DNA from: Allocoprococcus comes
GTDB taxonomy: Bacteria; Bacillota; Clostridia; Lachnospirales; Lachnospiraceae
Assembly: GCF_013300725.1 (NCBI RefSeq)
Contig: NZ_JAAIMM010000008.1
Coordinates: 62,001-126,000 of the forward strand
Reading direction: 5' to 3'
Length of the DNA stretch: 64,000 nucleotides
Below are positions 45,263-54,664 of this stretch, piece after piece. Positions within the stretch are counted from its first letter, which is position 1, and every line of letters starts with the position of its first letter. The notes below the pieces were generated by a model. The model did not search any database. It was given only the letters and a program-made list of their open reading frames with translations, and had not been told where the DNA came from. The position numbers and the translations under genes were made by a program.

Positions 45263-47863
45263 TTGAAGTTTAGGAACAAATTTGTAGCAAAAAGGATCGG
45301 GACAAAGACACTGGCAAGTCTTCTGGCATTTGGAATGGCTCTTGGTTCGCCAATGGCGGTATTTGCCGATGATGGAGAAACGGCCGTTGTAGCAGAGAAT
45401 ACAGTGCAGGCAAAAAAGACAGATGGATCGGAAGTATTTGTGAGTGTATCTGATTATGTACGGGGAATGATGGAAAGCGGAGCAGTCAGGCTGAATGATG
45501 AAACCGGCTATCTGGAAGATACCTCGACTGGTCAGAAAGTGGATCCGGAGACAGGCGAACGCCTGGCAGAGACACCGGATGTTCCGGAGACACCAGCCAT
45601 GCCGGACAACCCTGGAAATGAAGAAAATCCAGAGACACCGGGAACCCCGGAAAATCCAGACACTCCAGAGGCTCCAGAAAAACCGGATACTCCGGAAAAT
45701 CCAGAGACACCAGAAAAACCAGACACTCCGGAAAATCCAGGGACTCCAGAAAAACCAGATACTCCGGAAAATCCAGAGACACCGGATGTACCGGGAGATA
45801 CAGACAAACCGGAAAGTCCGGATAGCCCGGATTCCGGCAAATCCGATTCCACTGATCCGGTTCAGACACCGGATACCGATAAGGCAGATACTTCCGATGA
45901 CAGGAAAGATACGAAGACCGATCCGATTCCGGGAAGTGAGATCGACCATACACAGGAGATCAGCAAAGCAGAAGAAGCAGCCGGTCAGACCGAATCAAAA
46001 ACTGCAGTCAGTAATTCAGAACTAATCAGCCGTCAGCAGATCGTGAAGCAGCCGGAGATGGTAGAGGATTTCCGTTTCTGGACTGTGGCAAGAAAATATG
46101 CATTTGCCAGAACAGCGATCAATATACGGGAGGAAATTCCGGAAGATGCAGATGGCAGGGCAGATACTTCCGAAGAAGCCAAAGAAGCAGAGCTTGAAGC
46201 GGCAAAAAAAGATGCAAAAGAGCTGAAAGCCGGATTCGATATAGAGAATCAAAAATACAACACGAAAAAAGTGAAACGTACAAAAACGGCAAAAAGCATA
46301 AAGAAATCTACGCAGATCAAACTGAACGGACTCAACATTTTTTCATCAGCGAAATTAAAGACAGAGGCACCGAATCAGACCAATCTGAAAGCTGGAAAAA
46401 GAGCCGAAGCAGCAAGACAGGCTGAGAAGGATCTGCAGAAGCAGAAAGAAGAACAGGCTGCAAAAGTGACTGCTGATCTGGCAGCACAGCAGATGGAAGA
46501 AAAGGTCCGCTCGGTCGGAACGATTTCGCAGGACGGGCTTCTTTATATTTTGAAAGAAGAGGACAATGGCTGGCTGTATGTGGAATCCGGTAATGTCAGA
46601 GGATTTGTAAAGGCGTCTGAAGTTTATATGGAAGATGCGGCGCAGGAACTTCTGGATGTCTATCAGACACAGGCAAGGTTTAAAGCATCCAAAGAGAACA
46701 AAGACTATACCGGAATCGAAGGAACCGCAAAGACGGCACAGGCACTGGTAGATGCAAAAGATAATCAGGCATATACCTATCTCCGTGCGACGGTGAACCA
46801 GACGGTTGCAGATAAAGAACCGGCACTGGTAAGCGATCAGGTAGATACCGATAAAAGAGGGATCCTGGATATTCAGGAAGAGAAGAATGCGGATTCCAGA
46901 GTTGTCGGAACAATGACAGCAGGAGAACTCTGCTACATTCTTGCAGATGAAGATTCAGACTGGGTTTATGTAGAATCCGGAGATGTCAGAGGTTTTGCGG
47001 AAAAGAAGTATTTGAAATCAGATGCTGAAACCAAAGCACAGGTGAAAACAAGAGGAGCTGATGCCTATTCGGTAGCAGATGAAAACATGGATCCGGAAGA
47101 TAATCAGGCTCTTTATTATACGCTGACTTCTGCAAAAGAAGGAACGCCGAGTGGTGAGATTCGCCAGTCAATGATTGAATATGCATCCCAGTTTGTCGGT
47201 AATCCTTATGTGTGGGGCGGAACCAGTCTGACAAACGGGGCAGACTGTTCCGGATTTGTACAGCAGATCTACAAGGCTTACGGATATGATCTTCCGCGTG
47301 TTGCCGAGGATCAGAGCCAGTATGGAACCAAGATTCCAGTAGAAGACGCACAGCCGGGAGACCTGATCTTCTATGCAAAGAACGGTTATGTATATCATGT
47401 TGTGATGTATGCCGGAGATGGAAAGACGATCGAAGCTGCAAATGAAGATGCAGGAATCATTTACGGAACTGTTTATAACAAAGATGCAGTATGGGCAACC
47501 CGGATTCTGGACGATCATTATACTGTCGCAGGTGGCGGAATCGGAACAGTCAATGCGACAGAAGAGATGTACGGCGCAGATCTTGGCAATTTTACGATTA
47601 CCTATTACTGTGCATGTGAAATCTGCTGTAACAAAGCAGACGGGATCACAGCAACCGGAACTCCGGTCATTGAAGGACAGACCATTGCGGTGGATCCGAG
47701 TGTGATCCCTTACGGAACAAAAGTCATCATCGGCGGACATGTATTTACTGCTGAAGACTGTGGTGGTGCGATCAAGAAAAACCACATTGATGTCTATGTA
47801 AACAGCCATGAAGAAGCACTTGCTCTTGGCGTGACGAATGCAGAAGTTTATCTGGTTAAATAA
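45263..47863 (+). CDS. Secreted SH3b-NlpC/P60-3D wall hydrolase, first paralogue
   Basis: 866 residues from a TTG codon 8 bp after AGAGGAGG. Signal peptide (about 1-35, LASLLAFGMALGSPMAVFA). Residues about 105-200 are Pro-rich with a 12-residue tandem repeat. A central domain (IVKQPEMVEDFRFWTVARKYAFA) is shared with the paralogue. Two SH3b segments follow (GLLYILKEEDNGWLYVESG; LCYILADEDSDWVYVESG). The NlpC/P60 domain has Cys662 (GADCSGF) and His712 (YHVVMY). A C-terminal 3D domain (TYYCACEICC, VDPSVIPYGT, AEDCGGAIKKNHIDVYV) has its three Asp. It probably cuts peptidoglycan stems outside the cell. Confidence 0.92.
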   Translation: MKFRNKFVAKRIGTKTLASLLAFGMALGSPMAVFADDGETAVVAENTVQAKKTDGSEVFVSVSDYVRGMMESGAVRLNDETGYLEDTSTGQKVDPETGERLAETPDVPETPAMPDNPGNEENPETPGTPENPDTPEAPEKPDTPENPETPEKPDTPENPGTPEKPDTPENPETPDVPGDTDKPESPDSPDSGKSDSTDPVQTPDTDKADTSDDRKDTKTDPIPGSEIDHTQEISKAEEAAGQTESKTAVSNSELISRQQIVKQPEMVEDFRFWTVARKYAFARTAINIREEIPEDADGRADTSEEAKEAELEAAKKDAKELKAGFDIENQKYNTKKVKRTKTAKSIKKSTQIKLNGLNIFSSAKLKTEAPNQTNLKAGKRAEAARQAEKDLQKQKEEQAAKVTADLAAQQMEEKVRSVGTISQDGLLYILKEEDNGWLYVESGNVRGFVKASEVYMEDAAQELLDVYQTQARFKASKENKDYTGIEGTAKTAQALVDAKDNQAYTYLRATVNQTVADKEPALVSDQVDTDKRGILDIQEEKNADSRVVGTMTAGELCYILADEDSDWVYVESGDVRGFAEKKYLKSDAETKAQVKTRGADAYSVADENMDPEDNQALYYTLTSAKEGTPSGEIRQSMIEYASQFVGNPYVWGGTSLTNGADCSGFVQQIYKAYGYDLPRVAEDQSQYGTKIPVEDAQPGDLIFYAKNGYVYHVVMYAGDGKTIEAANEDAGIIYGTVYNKDAVWATRILDDHYTVAGGGIGTVNATEEMYGADLGNFTITYYCACEICCNKADGITATGTPVIEGQTIAVDPSVIPYGTKVIIGGHVFTAEDCGGAIKKNHIDVYVNSHEEALALGVTNAEVYLVK
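45674..45781 (+). repeat. 36-bp tandem repeat encoding PEKPDTPENPET
   Basis: Three 36-bp units start at 45674, 45710 and 45746, differing at a few third positions. They sit inside a longer Pro/Glu/Thr-rich wall-spanning stalk. Copy number may vary between strains. Confidence 0.85.
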
Positions 47864-47922
47864 AAATTAAGCGAAGGATAATTTGTTCTTCCGGAGTTTA
47901 TCTAAAGCCATAAAAACAGGGA

Positions 47923-47964
47923 AATGTCCTGACGTAAAATATGTCAGGGCATTTTCTTTTTGTT
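47923..47964 (+). terminator. Terminator after the first NlpC/P60 gene
   Basis: AATGTCCTGAC (47923-47933) pairs with GTCAGGGCATT (47943-47953) with one G-U, followed by TTCTTTTTGTTT. As in copy A, it directly precedes the structured repeat. Confidence 0.85.
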
Positions 47965-48143
47965 TCATAGGAAATTTCGAAGGAACTTCCTATGAAATAA
48001 AAGGCACTGCGTGCCGGAGATGCGCACTCGCACGAAGATGAAGAATGTCGCAAGCGGTCTACGCTCCGCTTCGGTCGTTGCTTAACGAGCGCCACTGGCG
48101 CTCAGCAACGCGCTCGGCGCGAGAATGTGCCGAGGCACATTCT
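47965..48143. repeat. Structured intergenic repeat, copy B
   Basis: Hairpin CATAGGAA/TTCCTATG, a GGCAC/GTGCC mini-hairpin, the core GATGCGCACTCGC then GAAGAATGTCGCAAGCG, a nested insertion hairpin (GTTGCT/AGCAAC outside GAGCGCC/GGCGCTC) and GAATGTGCC/GGCACATTC at the end. The insertion is absent in copy A. It has no coding content. Confidence 0.75.
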
Positions 48144-48315
48144 TTCTTACCCAGAACATTTTTCGAAAGAAATTACTCTCTGAGTTTGAAAAATTTTATC
48201 AGAAATATTTTTAATGAAATATGGACGGTTTTGTCAAAGAGTAGTAGAATAAAAATGTCGCGTTTCGACTAAAAGAACTGCATTTTACAGAATTTGCAGG
48301 AAGGAGCAACAGGCT

Positions 48316-50637
48316 TTGAAATTTAGAAATATAAAAGTGGCAAAAATGACAGGAACAAAAATTCTAGCAGGATTACTTGTTTTCGGACTTACTTTCAGTG
48401 CTCCGGCAACAGCTTGGGCGGCAGAGGGTGGTCTTACAGAGAGCACTTCTAATGGAACAGAAAATGGAGAAAAATTACAGGCAAAATCCATTGATGGGCG
48501 TGATACACTTACAGAAGTATCGGATCTTGTCCTGGAGATGATTCAGAATGAAGAAATCAGATACAATGAAGAGACAGGATATCTGGAAGATACCGGCCTG
48601 CGTGATGCAGCGAAAACAGGATGGAAGGTTGATCCGATAACGGGGGATGAAGTAGAAGTAATCCCGGCTAACCCGGATGTGCCGGTTACGCCGGAGCAAC
48701 CGACAGAACCGGCTAATCCGGATACACCACAGCAGCCTTCAGATGGCAATGTGAACAATGAACAGCAGCCTTCGGAAGACCAGACAGATGGCTCAGAAGA
48801 AAACAAAGCGCAGGAGCAGGAAAAAAATGCGCAGGATAGCGAACACAAGATGACCAATGAAGAACTGGTCAAGAGACAGCAGATCGTCAGGCTTCCGGAA
48901 TACGAAGAAGATTTCCGCTTCTGGACAGTTGCGAGAAAATATGCATTTGCAAAGACAAAGATCAGCATACGGGAGGCAATTCCGGAAGATATCAGTGGAG
49001 CCGTTGATACTGATCGGACAGAAAATGATATTCAGGAAGCGACAGCCGATGCTAAAAAACTGTTTCAAAAGGAAACTTCTGTAAAGGCGAAGAAATCAAA
49101 GACGAAATCTTCTGCGAAAAAGACGAAAACGGAAAAGAAAGTACAGCTTAATACATTTTCTGCCGGGACATTAAAAAACACAGCAGACACTTCGGGAAAG
49201 AAGTCATCCTTAAACTCGGACGCTGCCGCAGCATTGCAGGATGATACTTTAAATGCATCCTTTGCATCTCAGCAGTTGACTGAAAAGGTACGTTCTGTCG
49301 GAGAAATTTCACAGGATGGACTTCTCTACATTCTGAAAGAAGAAAAGAATGGATGGCTGTATGTAGAATCCGGAAAGGTCAGAGGATTTGTAAAAGAATC
49401 CGAGCTTTATACCGGAGATGCCGCAGAGATACTGCTGAGTGGATACCAGAAGCAGGCAAAAAAAGCTGCAAAAAAAGCCAAGACTGCATACACTGGGATC
49501 GAAGGAACAGCATCCCTTGCAAAAGAAACGGTTCCGGCAAATGAAAATCAGGCATTTACCCATGTACGTGCAACCGTAAATCAGACACTGGCTACGAAAA
49601 AATACGCACTGGCAGATGCATCAAAGTCGGATGGAACTGTAGCGATCCAGGAAGAGGCAAATGGACAGTCACGTGTGATCGGAACCATGTTCCAGGGTAA
49701 TCTGTGTTATATCCTAGCGGATGCAGGGAAAGACTGGATCTATGTGGAATCCGGGGATGTCCGAGGGTTTGTCCCTAAAGAGGCTGTTCAGACTGGAGAT
49801 GAAGTAAAAGCGCAGGTAGAAGCAACAGGCGAAGGTGCTTACCAGACAGCTACAGAACTGATCGTACCGGAAGATAATCAGGCACTTTATTATAGCTATG
49901 CTTCTGTAAAGCCGGGAACACCGGGGAATGCGATCCGCCAGGCAATGTTGGATTTCGCCGCACAGTTCATTGGCAATCCTTATGTATGGGGCGGTACAAG
50001 CCTGACAGACGGGGCAGACTGTTCCGGATTTGTACAGCAGATTTATAAGAATTTTGGCTATAATCTGCCAAGAGTAGCCGAAGATCAGAGCCAGTATGGA
50101 ACCAAGATTCCGGTTGAAGACGCACAACCGGGGGATCTGATTTTCTATGCAAAAGACGGTTATGTCCATCATGTTGTGATGTATGCAGGAGACGGAAAGA
50201 CCATCGAAGCTGCAAATGAAGACCAGGGAATCATTTCTGGAACGGTATACATTCCGGAAGCTGTCTGGGCAACCAGAATCCTGGAAGATAATTATAATCT
50301 GGAAGGCACGGATGTGAACGAACAGAACGCTACAGCCGAACAGTATGGAGACAGTATCGGAGAGTATACCATTGATTATTATTGTTCCTGCGAGACTTGC
50401 CGTGCGAAGGCAAGCAAAGTCAAAGCAACCGGAACTCCGATTGTTGAAGGGCAGACCATTGCGGTTGACCCGGATGAGATTCCGTATGGAACAAAGGTGA
50501 TCATTGACGGACATGTATTTACTGCTGAAGATTATGATACTTCCGGTAAAGAAAAGCATATCAGTATCTATGTCAATGATCATGAGACTGCACAGAAGCT
50601 GAATGAGAAGAAGGCAGAAGTGCATCTGGTGAAATAA
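48316..50637 (+). CDS. Secreted SH3b-NlpC/P60-3D wall hydrolase, second paralogue
   Basis: 773 residues from a TTG codon 9 bp after GGAAGGAG. Signal peptide (about 1-36), a shorter Pro/Gln-rich linker (PVTPEQPTEPANPDTPQQP), the shared FRFWTVARKYAFA domain, two SH3b segments and NlpC/P60 with Cys569 and His619. The 3D domain has lost parts: the block that reads GGAIKKNHIDVYV in the first paralogue is here replaced by DTSGKEKHISIYV, so the third conserved Asp is Ser. Same N-terminal MKFRN start and TTG codon as its neighbour, so a tandem duplication with divergence. Confidence 0.92.
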   Translation: MKFRNIKVAKMTGTKILAGLLVFGLTFSAPATAWAAEGGLTESTSNGTENGEKLQAKSIDGRDTLTEVSDLVLEMIQNEEIRYNEETGYLEDTGLRDAAKTGWKVDPITGDEVEVIPANPDVPVTPEQPTEPANPDTPQQPSDGNVNNEQQPSEDQTDGSEENKAQEQEKNAQDSEHKMTNEELVKRQQIVRLPEYEEDFRFWTVARKYAFAKTKISIREAIPEDISGAVDTDRTENDIQEATADAKKLFQKETSVKAKKSKTKSSAKKTKTEKKVQLNTFSAGTLKNTADTSGKKSSLNSDAAAALQDDTLNASFASQQLTEKVRSVGEISQDGLLYILKEEKNGWLYVESGKVRGFVKESELYTGDAAEILLSGYQKQAKKAAKKAKTAYTGIEGTASLAKETVPANENQAFTHVRATVNQTLATKKYALADASKSDGTVAIQEEANGQSRVIGTMFQGNLCYILADAGKDWIYVESGDVRGFVPKEAVQTGDEVKAQVEATGEGAYQTATELIVPEDNQALYYSYASVKPGTPGNAIRQAMLDFAAQFIGNPYVWGGTSLTDGADCSGFVQQIYKNFGYNLPRVAEDQSQYGTKIPVEDAQPGDLIFYAKDGYVHHVVMYAGDGKTIEAANEDQGIISGTVYIPEAVWATRILEDNYNLEGTDVNEQNATAEQYGDSIGEYTIDYYCSCETCRAKASKVKATGTPIVEGQTIAVDPDEIPYGTKVIIDGHVFTAEDYDTSGKEKHISIYVNDHETAQKLNEKKAEVHLVK

Positions 50638-50666
50638 AGACAATCAAAAAATGAAATATTTAATCC

Positions 50667-50714
50667 AAAAAACTTCGGATCACTGGCGAAAATCCAGAAT
50701 ATCCGAAGTTTTTT
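50667..50714. terminator. Bidirectional terminator between NlpC/P60 and AraC genes
   Basis: AAAAAACTTCGGAT (50667-50680) pairs perfectly with ATCCGAAGTTTTTT (50701-50714) over a 20-nt loop. It serves both convergent genes. Confidence 0.9.
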
Positions 50715-50775
50715 GTATACCGGGAAATGTTGGAATATTGTATGTCATCATTATTCAGGCAAGTCATTCTCCCGG

Positions 50776-51657
50776 CTAATGTTTGATCTTTTTCAGTTTT
50801 TCATTCTCTGCCTGACATTCGGTCGGAGAAATATGATACATTTTCTTAAAAGCACGAAAAAATGAAGAATAGTCTCCAAAACCGGACTGGACAGCAACTG
50901 TTTTAAGCGGAACATCCTGCCGGATCAGCGAGACCGCAAGTGCCAGCCGTTTCTTTAAAATATACTGATGACAGGTCGTATTCAGTTGTTTCTGAAAAAA
51001 TTTGTTCAGACTGCTCTTGCTCATGTGGAAAGTACGCGCCAGATCTTCCACGCCGATTTCTTTCAGAAAATGCTGATCCAGATAGCGGACGATCTGATTG
51101 GTCTGATCGGATTCAATCTCAATAAATTCATTGGAATATTTCAGGGCATAATTGATGATTTTTACCAGAAGACAGGTGGATGCACCACAGGCATAAGTTT
51201 CGGAAAGCTCCCCATAAGAAGCATATTCCCTGTAAAAGGTTTCAAATTCTTCCTCAAAATTACATAGCTTATTGGTAGTATGCAGAAGATGAGGTGTGTC
51301 AATATTGAAAACAGATTCCCCAAGGGCCGGAAGCTGGCTTTTCAGATTGGAAATATATGATTTTTCCAGCCATACAGTGATAAAATCATAATAGTTTACA
51401 ACGAGATCACTGGAGGTGAAGTAGTGTGGAATATCCGGTGGAATAACCAGAATATCGCCATTTGTAATAAAATGCCGTTTCTGACCGATGCGGAACAGAA
51501 AATCTCCGCTTTTGCAAAAGCTGATTTCATAAAATCCGCTTTTGATCATGGAAAGATCTTCCATCAGATATCCTTTGTGGTGCGTGCATTTTACATGGCG
51601 CGGCTGGCGTTTGCCGGACAGATGCATTTCAGGGTTTTGCTCATATAATTTTTTCAT
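50776..51657 (-). CDS. AraC-family transcriptional regulator with cupin sensor
   Basis: 293 residues. An N-terminal cupin-like region (about 30-120; DGILV-type IPPDIPHYFTSSDLV) and a C-terminal pair of helix-turn-helix motifs (LARTFHMSKSSLNKFFQKQLN and KTVAVQSGFGDYSSFFRAFKKMYHISP). It diverges from the oligopeptide importer and most likely controls it. The effector is unknown. Confidence 0.93.
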   Translation of the reverse strand: MKKLYEQNPEMHLSGKRQPRHVKCTHHKGYLMEDLSMIKSGFYEISFCKSGDFLFRIGQKRHFITNGDILVIPPDIPHYFTSSDLVVNYYDFITVWLEKSYISNLKSQLPALGESVFNIDTPHLLHTTNKLCNFEEEFETFYREYASYGELSETYACGASTCLLVKIINYALKYSNEFIEIESDQTNQIVRYLDQHFLKEIGVEDLARTFHMSKSSLNKFFQKQLNTTCHQYILKKRLALAVSLIRQDVPLKTVAVQSGFGDYSSFFRAFKKMYHISPTECQAENEKLKKIKH

Positions 51658-51981
51658 TTATAAACCTTTCATGATGAATAATAATTTAACAAATCTTTTG
51701 TAATCATTATACAATACACATTGCAAAAAAGGTAAAAGAAATTGTAAAAAAGTTATGTTTTTTGCTATAGATAAAAACAATAAATTGTTAAAAGTTACAA
51801 AAATAACGAAAAATCAACGTTTTCTGGAATTATTGATAAATAATAGCAATAAGCATAAAAATTGATAGAAAAAAGCTATTTGCAAAGAAAAAAACATTTT
51901 GGTAGTATTTTTGAAGAGTTGTTAACGGGGGGATATACAGACAGAACAACTCAAGGAAAATACAATGGAGGAAAAAGGAAA
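51658..51981. other. Divergent AT-rich control region of araC-type and importer genes
   Basis: 324 bp, very AT-rich, no gene. It holds near-repeats of TTGTAAAAAAGTTA and TTGTTAAAAGTTA (about 51740-51796), possible regulator half-sites, the importer promoter, and GAGTTGTT/AACAACTC (about 51915-51953), an 8-bp stem around a G-run in the leader. Confidence 0.5.
51880..51908 (+). promoter_or_regulatory. Promoter of the oligopeptide importer operon
   Basis: TTGCAA (51880-51885), 17-bp spacer, TAGTAT (51903-51908). The gene start lies about 75 bp downstream. Confidence 0.6.
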
Positions 51982-53598
51982 ATGAAAAGAAGAGCACTCG
52001 CATTACTGTGTGCAGGAATTTTAGCAGTCGGTATGCTTGCCGGATGTGGTGGAAGTTCTGACAGCAAAGACAGCAGCGCGAAAACAGAAGAAAGCAAAAC
52101 AGAGACAACAAAGAAGAGCGGTGATTCAACATTTACAGTAGCAATGGGATACATGCCAAATTCACTTCAGCCAAGTGCACAGAGCAGTGATGACCTGGTA
52201 AGTGCAATCCGCCCAATCTATGAACCTTTATTCGCTGAGACAAAAGACGGTCTGGAATATTATCTGGCTGATAAGCTTGACATTTCAGAAGATGGTCTTA
52301 CCTACACACTTCATATTAATGACAAAGCAACATGGAGTGATGGGGAACCGGTTACAGTAAAAGATATTAAATTTACCATTGATTATGGTGTATTGGCTTA
52401 TGGCGGACCTACATCATTTACCAAGGTAAATGGAGGAGATGTGCAGATCAACGAAATTGATGATAAGACAATGGAATTTGTACTTCCATCAGTATTTGAT
52501 AACTATGTCAGAACGTTATCTCAGTTCTATCCAATGCCGGCACATGCATTTGATAATGATCCGTCAAAGATTGATGACAGTACATACTTCAAAACACCGG
52601 GTATGGCTACATCTGGAGCATATGTAGTAAGCGAAATTAACGAAGATAGTTTTGTTTATACAGCAAGAGATGACTACTACAGAGGAACTCCTTCTGTTAA
52701 GAAAGTCGTTATGAAAACAATCGGCAGCGGAAGCACAAAACAGATCGAATTTGAAAATGGCGGAATTGATTACATGCGTGTTACAAGCGCAGAAGATCTG
52801 AAGAAATACAAAGAGGAGTCTGATAAATACAATATGTACAGTATATCAGAAGCTCGTCTTAATTACCTTCAGTTAAACCCACACGGACCGGTAATGTCTA
52901 CATTATCTCAGGATGCAAGAAAAGCAATCTTCCTTGCACTTGACAAAGATGCGATCGTTGATTTTGCATGGGGATCAGATGAACTTGCAAAGCCGGCGAA
53001 CAGCCTCATCACACCGGATCAGTCTATTTACAATAAAGACTGTAAAGGATATAACGTCAATCTGGAAGAAGCAAAAAAACTTGCAAAATCATCTGGATTG
53101 GAAGGAAAAGAACTTACTTATATTTACAATTCAGACCGTGCAAATATGGAAGCTGTAGCAACTGTCGTACAGCAGCAGTTAGCTGAAATCGGTGTAAAAG
53201 TAAATATTGAAAGCTGCGATACTTCTACATTCTTCCCACGTTTCTTTGCAAGCAAAGATAAAGAACAGGCTACAACATGGGATCTTGGTACAAACGGATG
53301 GGATTCACAGCGTGGTTCAAACTGTGGACAGGCAATCAGCTACTTTACAAATCGTCTCTGTGATTGTGGATACAGTGATGAAGTTTCAGGGCTTGCTCAG
53401 AAAGCCATGGGAACTGCAGATGCGAAAGAAAAACAGGAACTTTGGAATACAATTCAGGACAAAGCTCTGGAAGAATGCTGGGAATACCCACTTACATATA
53501 CAAACTTTGTTATGGTTTCACAGAAAAATGTTACTGGTTTAGATGGTTCGTCAGTAGTTCCAGAATTCATTGATTACTTATCTATTCATGTGGATTAA
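51982..53598 (+). CDS. Oligopeptide/dipeptide-type ABC substrate-binding lipoprotein
   Basis: 538 residues. Lipoprotein signal with lipobox LAGC (Cys22), then a Ser/Lys linker and an SBP family 5 fold (LADKLDISEDGLTYTLHINDKATWSDGEPV, then FALDKDAI-type LALDKDAIV). Captures peptides or similar solutes outside the membrane. The ATG at 51982 lies 10 bp after GGAGG; a longer in-frame ORF upstream has no signal-like start. First gene of a complete importer. Confidence 0.94.
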   Translation: MKRRALALLCAGILAVGMLAGCGGSSDSKDSSAKTEESKTETTKKSGDSTFTVAMGYMPNSLQPSAQSSDDLVSAIRPIYEPLFAETKDGLEYYLADKLDISEDGLTYTLHINDKATWSDGEPVTVKDIKFTIDYGVLAYGGPTSFTKVNGGDVQINEIDDKTMEFVLPSVFDNYVRTLSQFYPMPAHAFDNDPSKIDDSTYFKTPGMATSGAYVVSEINEDSFVYTARDDYYRGTPSVKKVVMKTIGSGSTKQIEFENGGIDYMRVTSAEDLKKYKEESDKYNMYSISEARLNYLQLNPHGPVMSTLSQDARKAIFLALDKDAIVDFAWGSDELAKPANSLITPDQSIYNKDCKGYNVNLEEAKKLAKSSGLEGKELTYIYNSDRANMEAVATVVQQQLAEIGVKVNIESCDTSTFFPRFFASKDKEQATTWDLGTNGWDSQRGSNCGQAISYFTNRLCDCGYSDEVSGLAQKAMGTADAKEKQELWNTIQDKALEECWEYPLTYTNFVMVSQKNVTGLDGSSVVPEFIDYLSIHVD

Positions 53599-53625
53599 AA
53601 ATTTACATTAGCTGAAAAGCATACG

Positions 53626-53664
53626 GAATGTGGCATGCCTTTAAAGTAAAGACAAGCCACATTC
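53626..53664 (+). terminator. Intercistronic hairpin between binding protein and permease
   Basis: GAATGTGGC (53626-53634) pairs perfectly with GCCACATTC (53656-53664), followed by TTTCAT. Such hairpins often keep binding-protein transcripts above those of the membrane genes. Confidence 0.65.
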
Positions 53665-53698
53665 TTTCATATATTCGGTTTTACAGAGAGGAATACTT

Positions 53699-54664
53699 AT
53701 GTGGAAATATTGTTTAAAAAAGACGGCTCAGGTAGTAATCGTAATGATATTGATTTCCTTTTTTTCATTTGCAATTGTCTATTTTGCACCAGGTGACATA
53801 TCGGATATGTATGTAAATCCGGAAATGACAGAAGAACAGAAAGCTAATGTGATTGCGCAATTGGGGTTGGATAAGAGCATGACAGAGCAGTATTTTGCCT
53901 GGGCTAAACGTGCGGTACACGGAGATTTAGGTGTATCCTTATCTAATAAGTCGGCTGTATGGCCACAGTTTATGCAGCGCCTTCCGGCAACGATCATACT
54001 TATGGGAAGTTCTATGATCTTGTCGCTTTTGCTTGCAATCCCGCTTGGCTTATGGTCGGGTTATAAGAAGAACTCATGGCTTGATAACTTGATCAGTTCG
54101 TTAGCGTATATGGGAATGTCCATACCGTCTTTCTGGTTTGGCATGCTGCTTATTATTGTATTTGCTGCGGTATTAAAGGTATTGCCTTCTTCCGGTATGC
54201 ATACCGTTGGAAATGTATCTGCATTTGATACGTTTCAGCATATGATTCTTCCATGTATTACGCTCAGTATCGGTCATGTCGCGGTTTATATCCGTTATAT
54301 CCGTGCAAATACCATCGGACAGTTAAGCGAAGAGTATGTACTTACTGCCGAAGCAAAGGGAGATTCTCAGACGAAAATTTTATTCCGACATGTATTGAAG
54401 AACACGCTGTTGCCTATCATTACATTGATGGGAATGAATCTGGCATCTTTGGTATGTGGATCCTTTATTGTAGAAAGTGTCTTTGGATGGCCGGGAATTG
54501 GAACCTTTGCGATGTCTGCGATTGGTTCAAGGGATTATCCGGTAATCATGGCGTATGTTATGCTTTCTGGTTTTCTTTTGGTAGTCGGTAATTTTATTGC
54601 AGATTTATTGTATGCCTTTGTTGATCCAAGAATTAAACGGGGAGGTGCATCCGGTGGAAAATAA
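53699..54664 (+). CDS. ABC importer permease, DppB/OppB type
   Basis: 321 residues with about six helices. The N-terminal MWKYCLKKTAQVVIVMILISFFSF and the loop EAA-type FRHVLKNTLLPIITLMGMNLASLVCGSFIVESVFGWPG are standard for the OppB type. It forms the channel with the next gene product. It overlaps the next gene by 11 bp. Confidence 0.93.
   Translation: MWKYCLKKTAQVVIVMILISFFSFAIVYFAPGDISDMYVNPEMTEEQKANVIAQLGLDKSMTEQYFAWAKRAVHGDLGVSLSNKSAVWPQFMQRLPATIILMGSSMILSLLLAIPLGLWSGYKKNSWLDNLISSLAYMGMSIPSFWFGMLLIIVFAAVLKVLPSSGMHTVGNVSAFDTFQHMILPCITLSIGHVAVYIRYIRANTIGQLSEEYVLTAEAKGDSQTKILFRHVLKNTLLPIITLMGMNLASLVCGSFIVESVFGWPGIGTFAMSAIGSRDYPVIMAYVMLSGFLLVVGNFIADLLYAFVDPRIKRGGASGGK

Noticed and set aside
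45260-45949. Minus-strand Phe/Ile/Arg-rich frame opposite the Pro-rich stalk
   Set aside because: Arises from the complement of the repeat region; no RBS.
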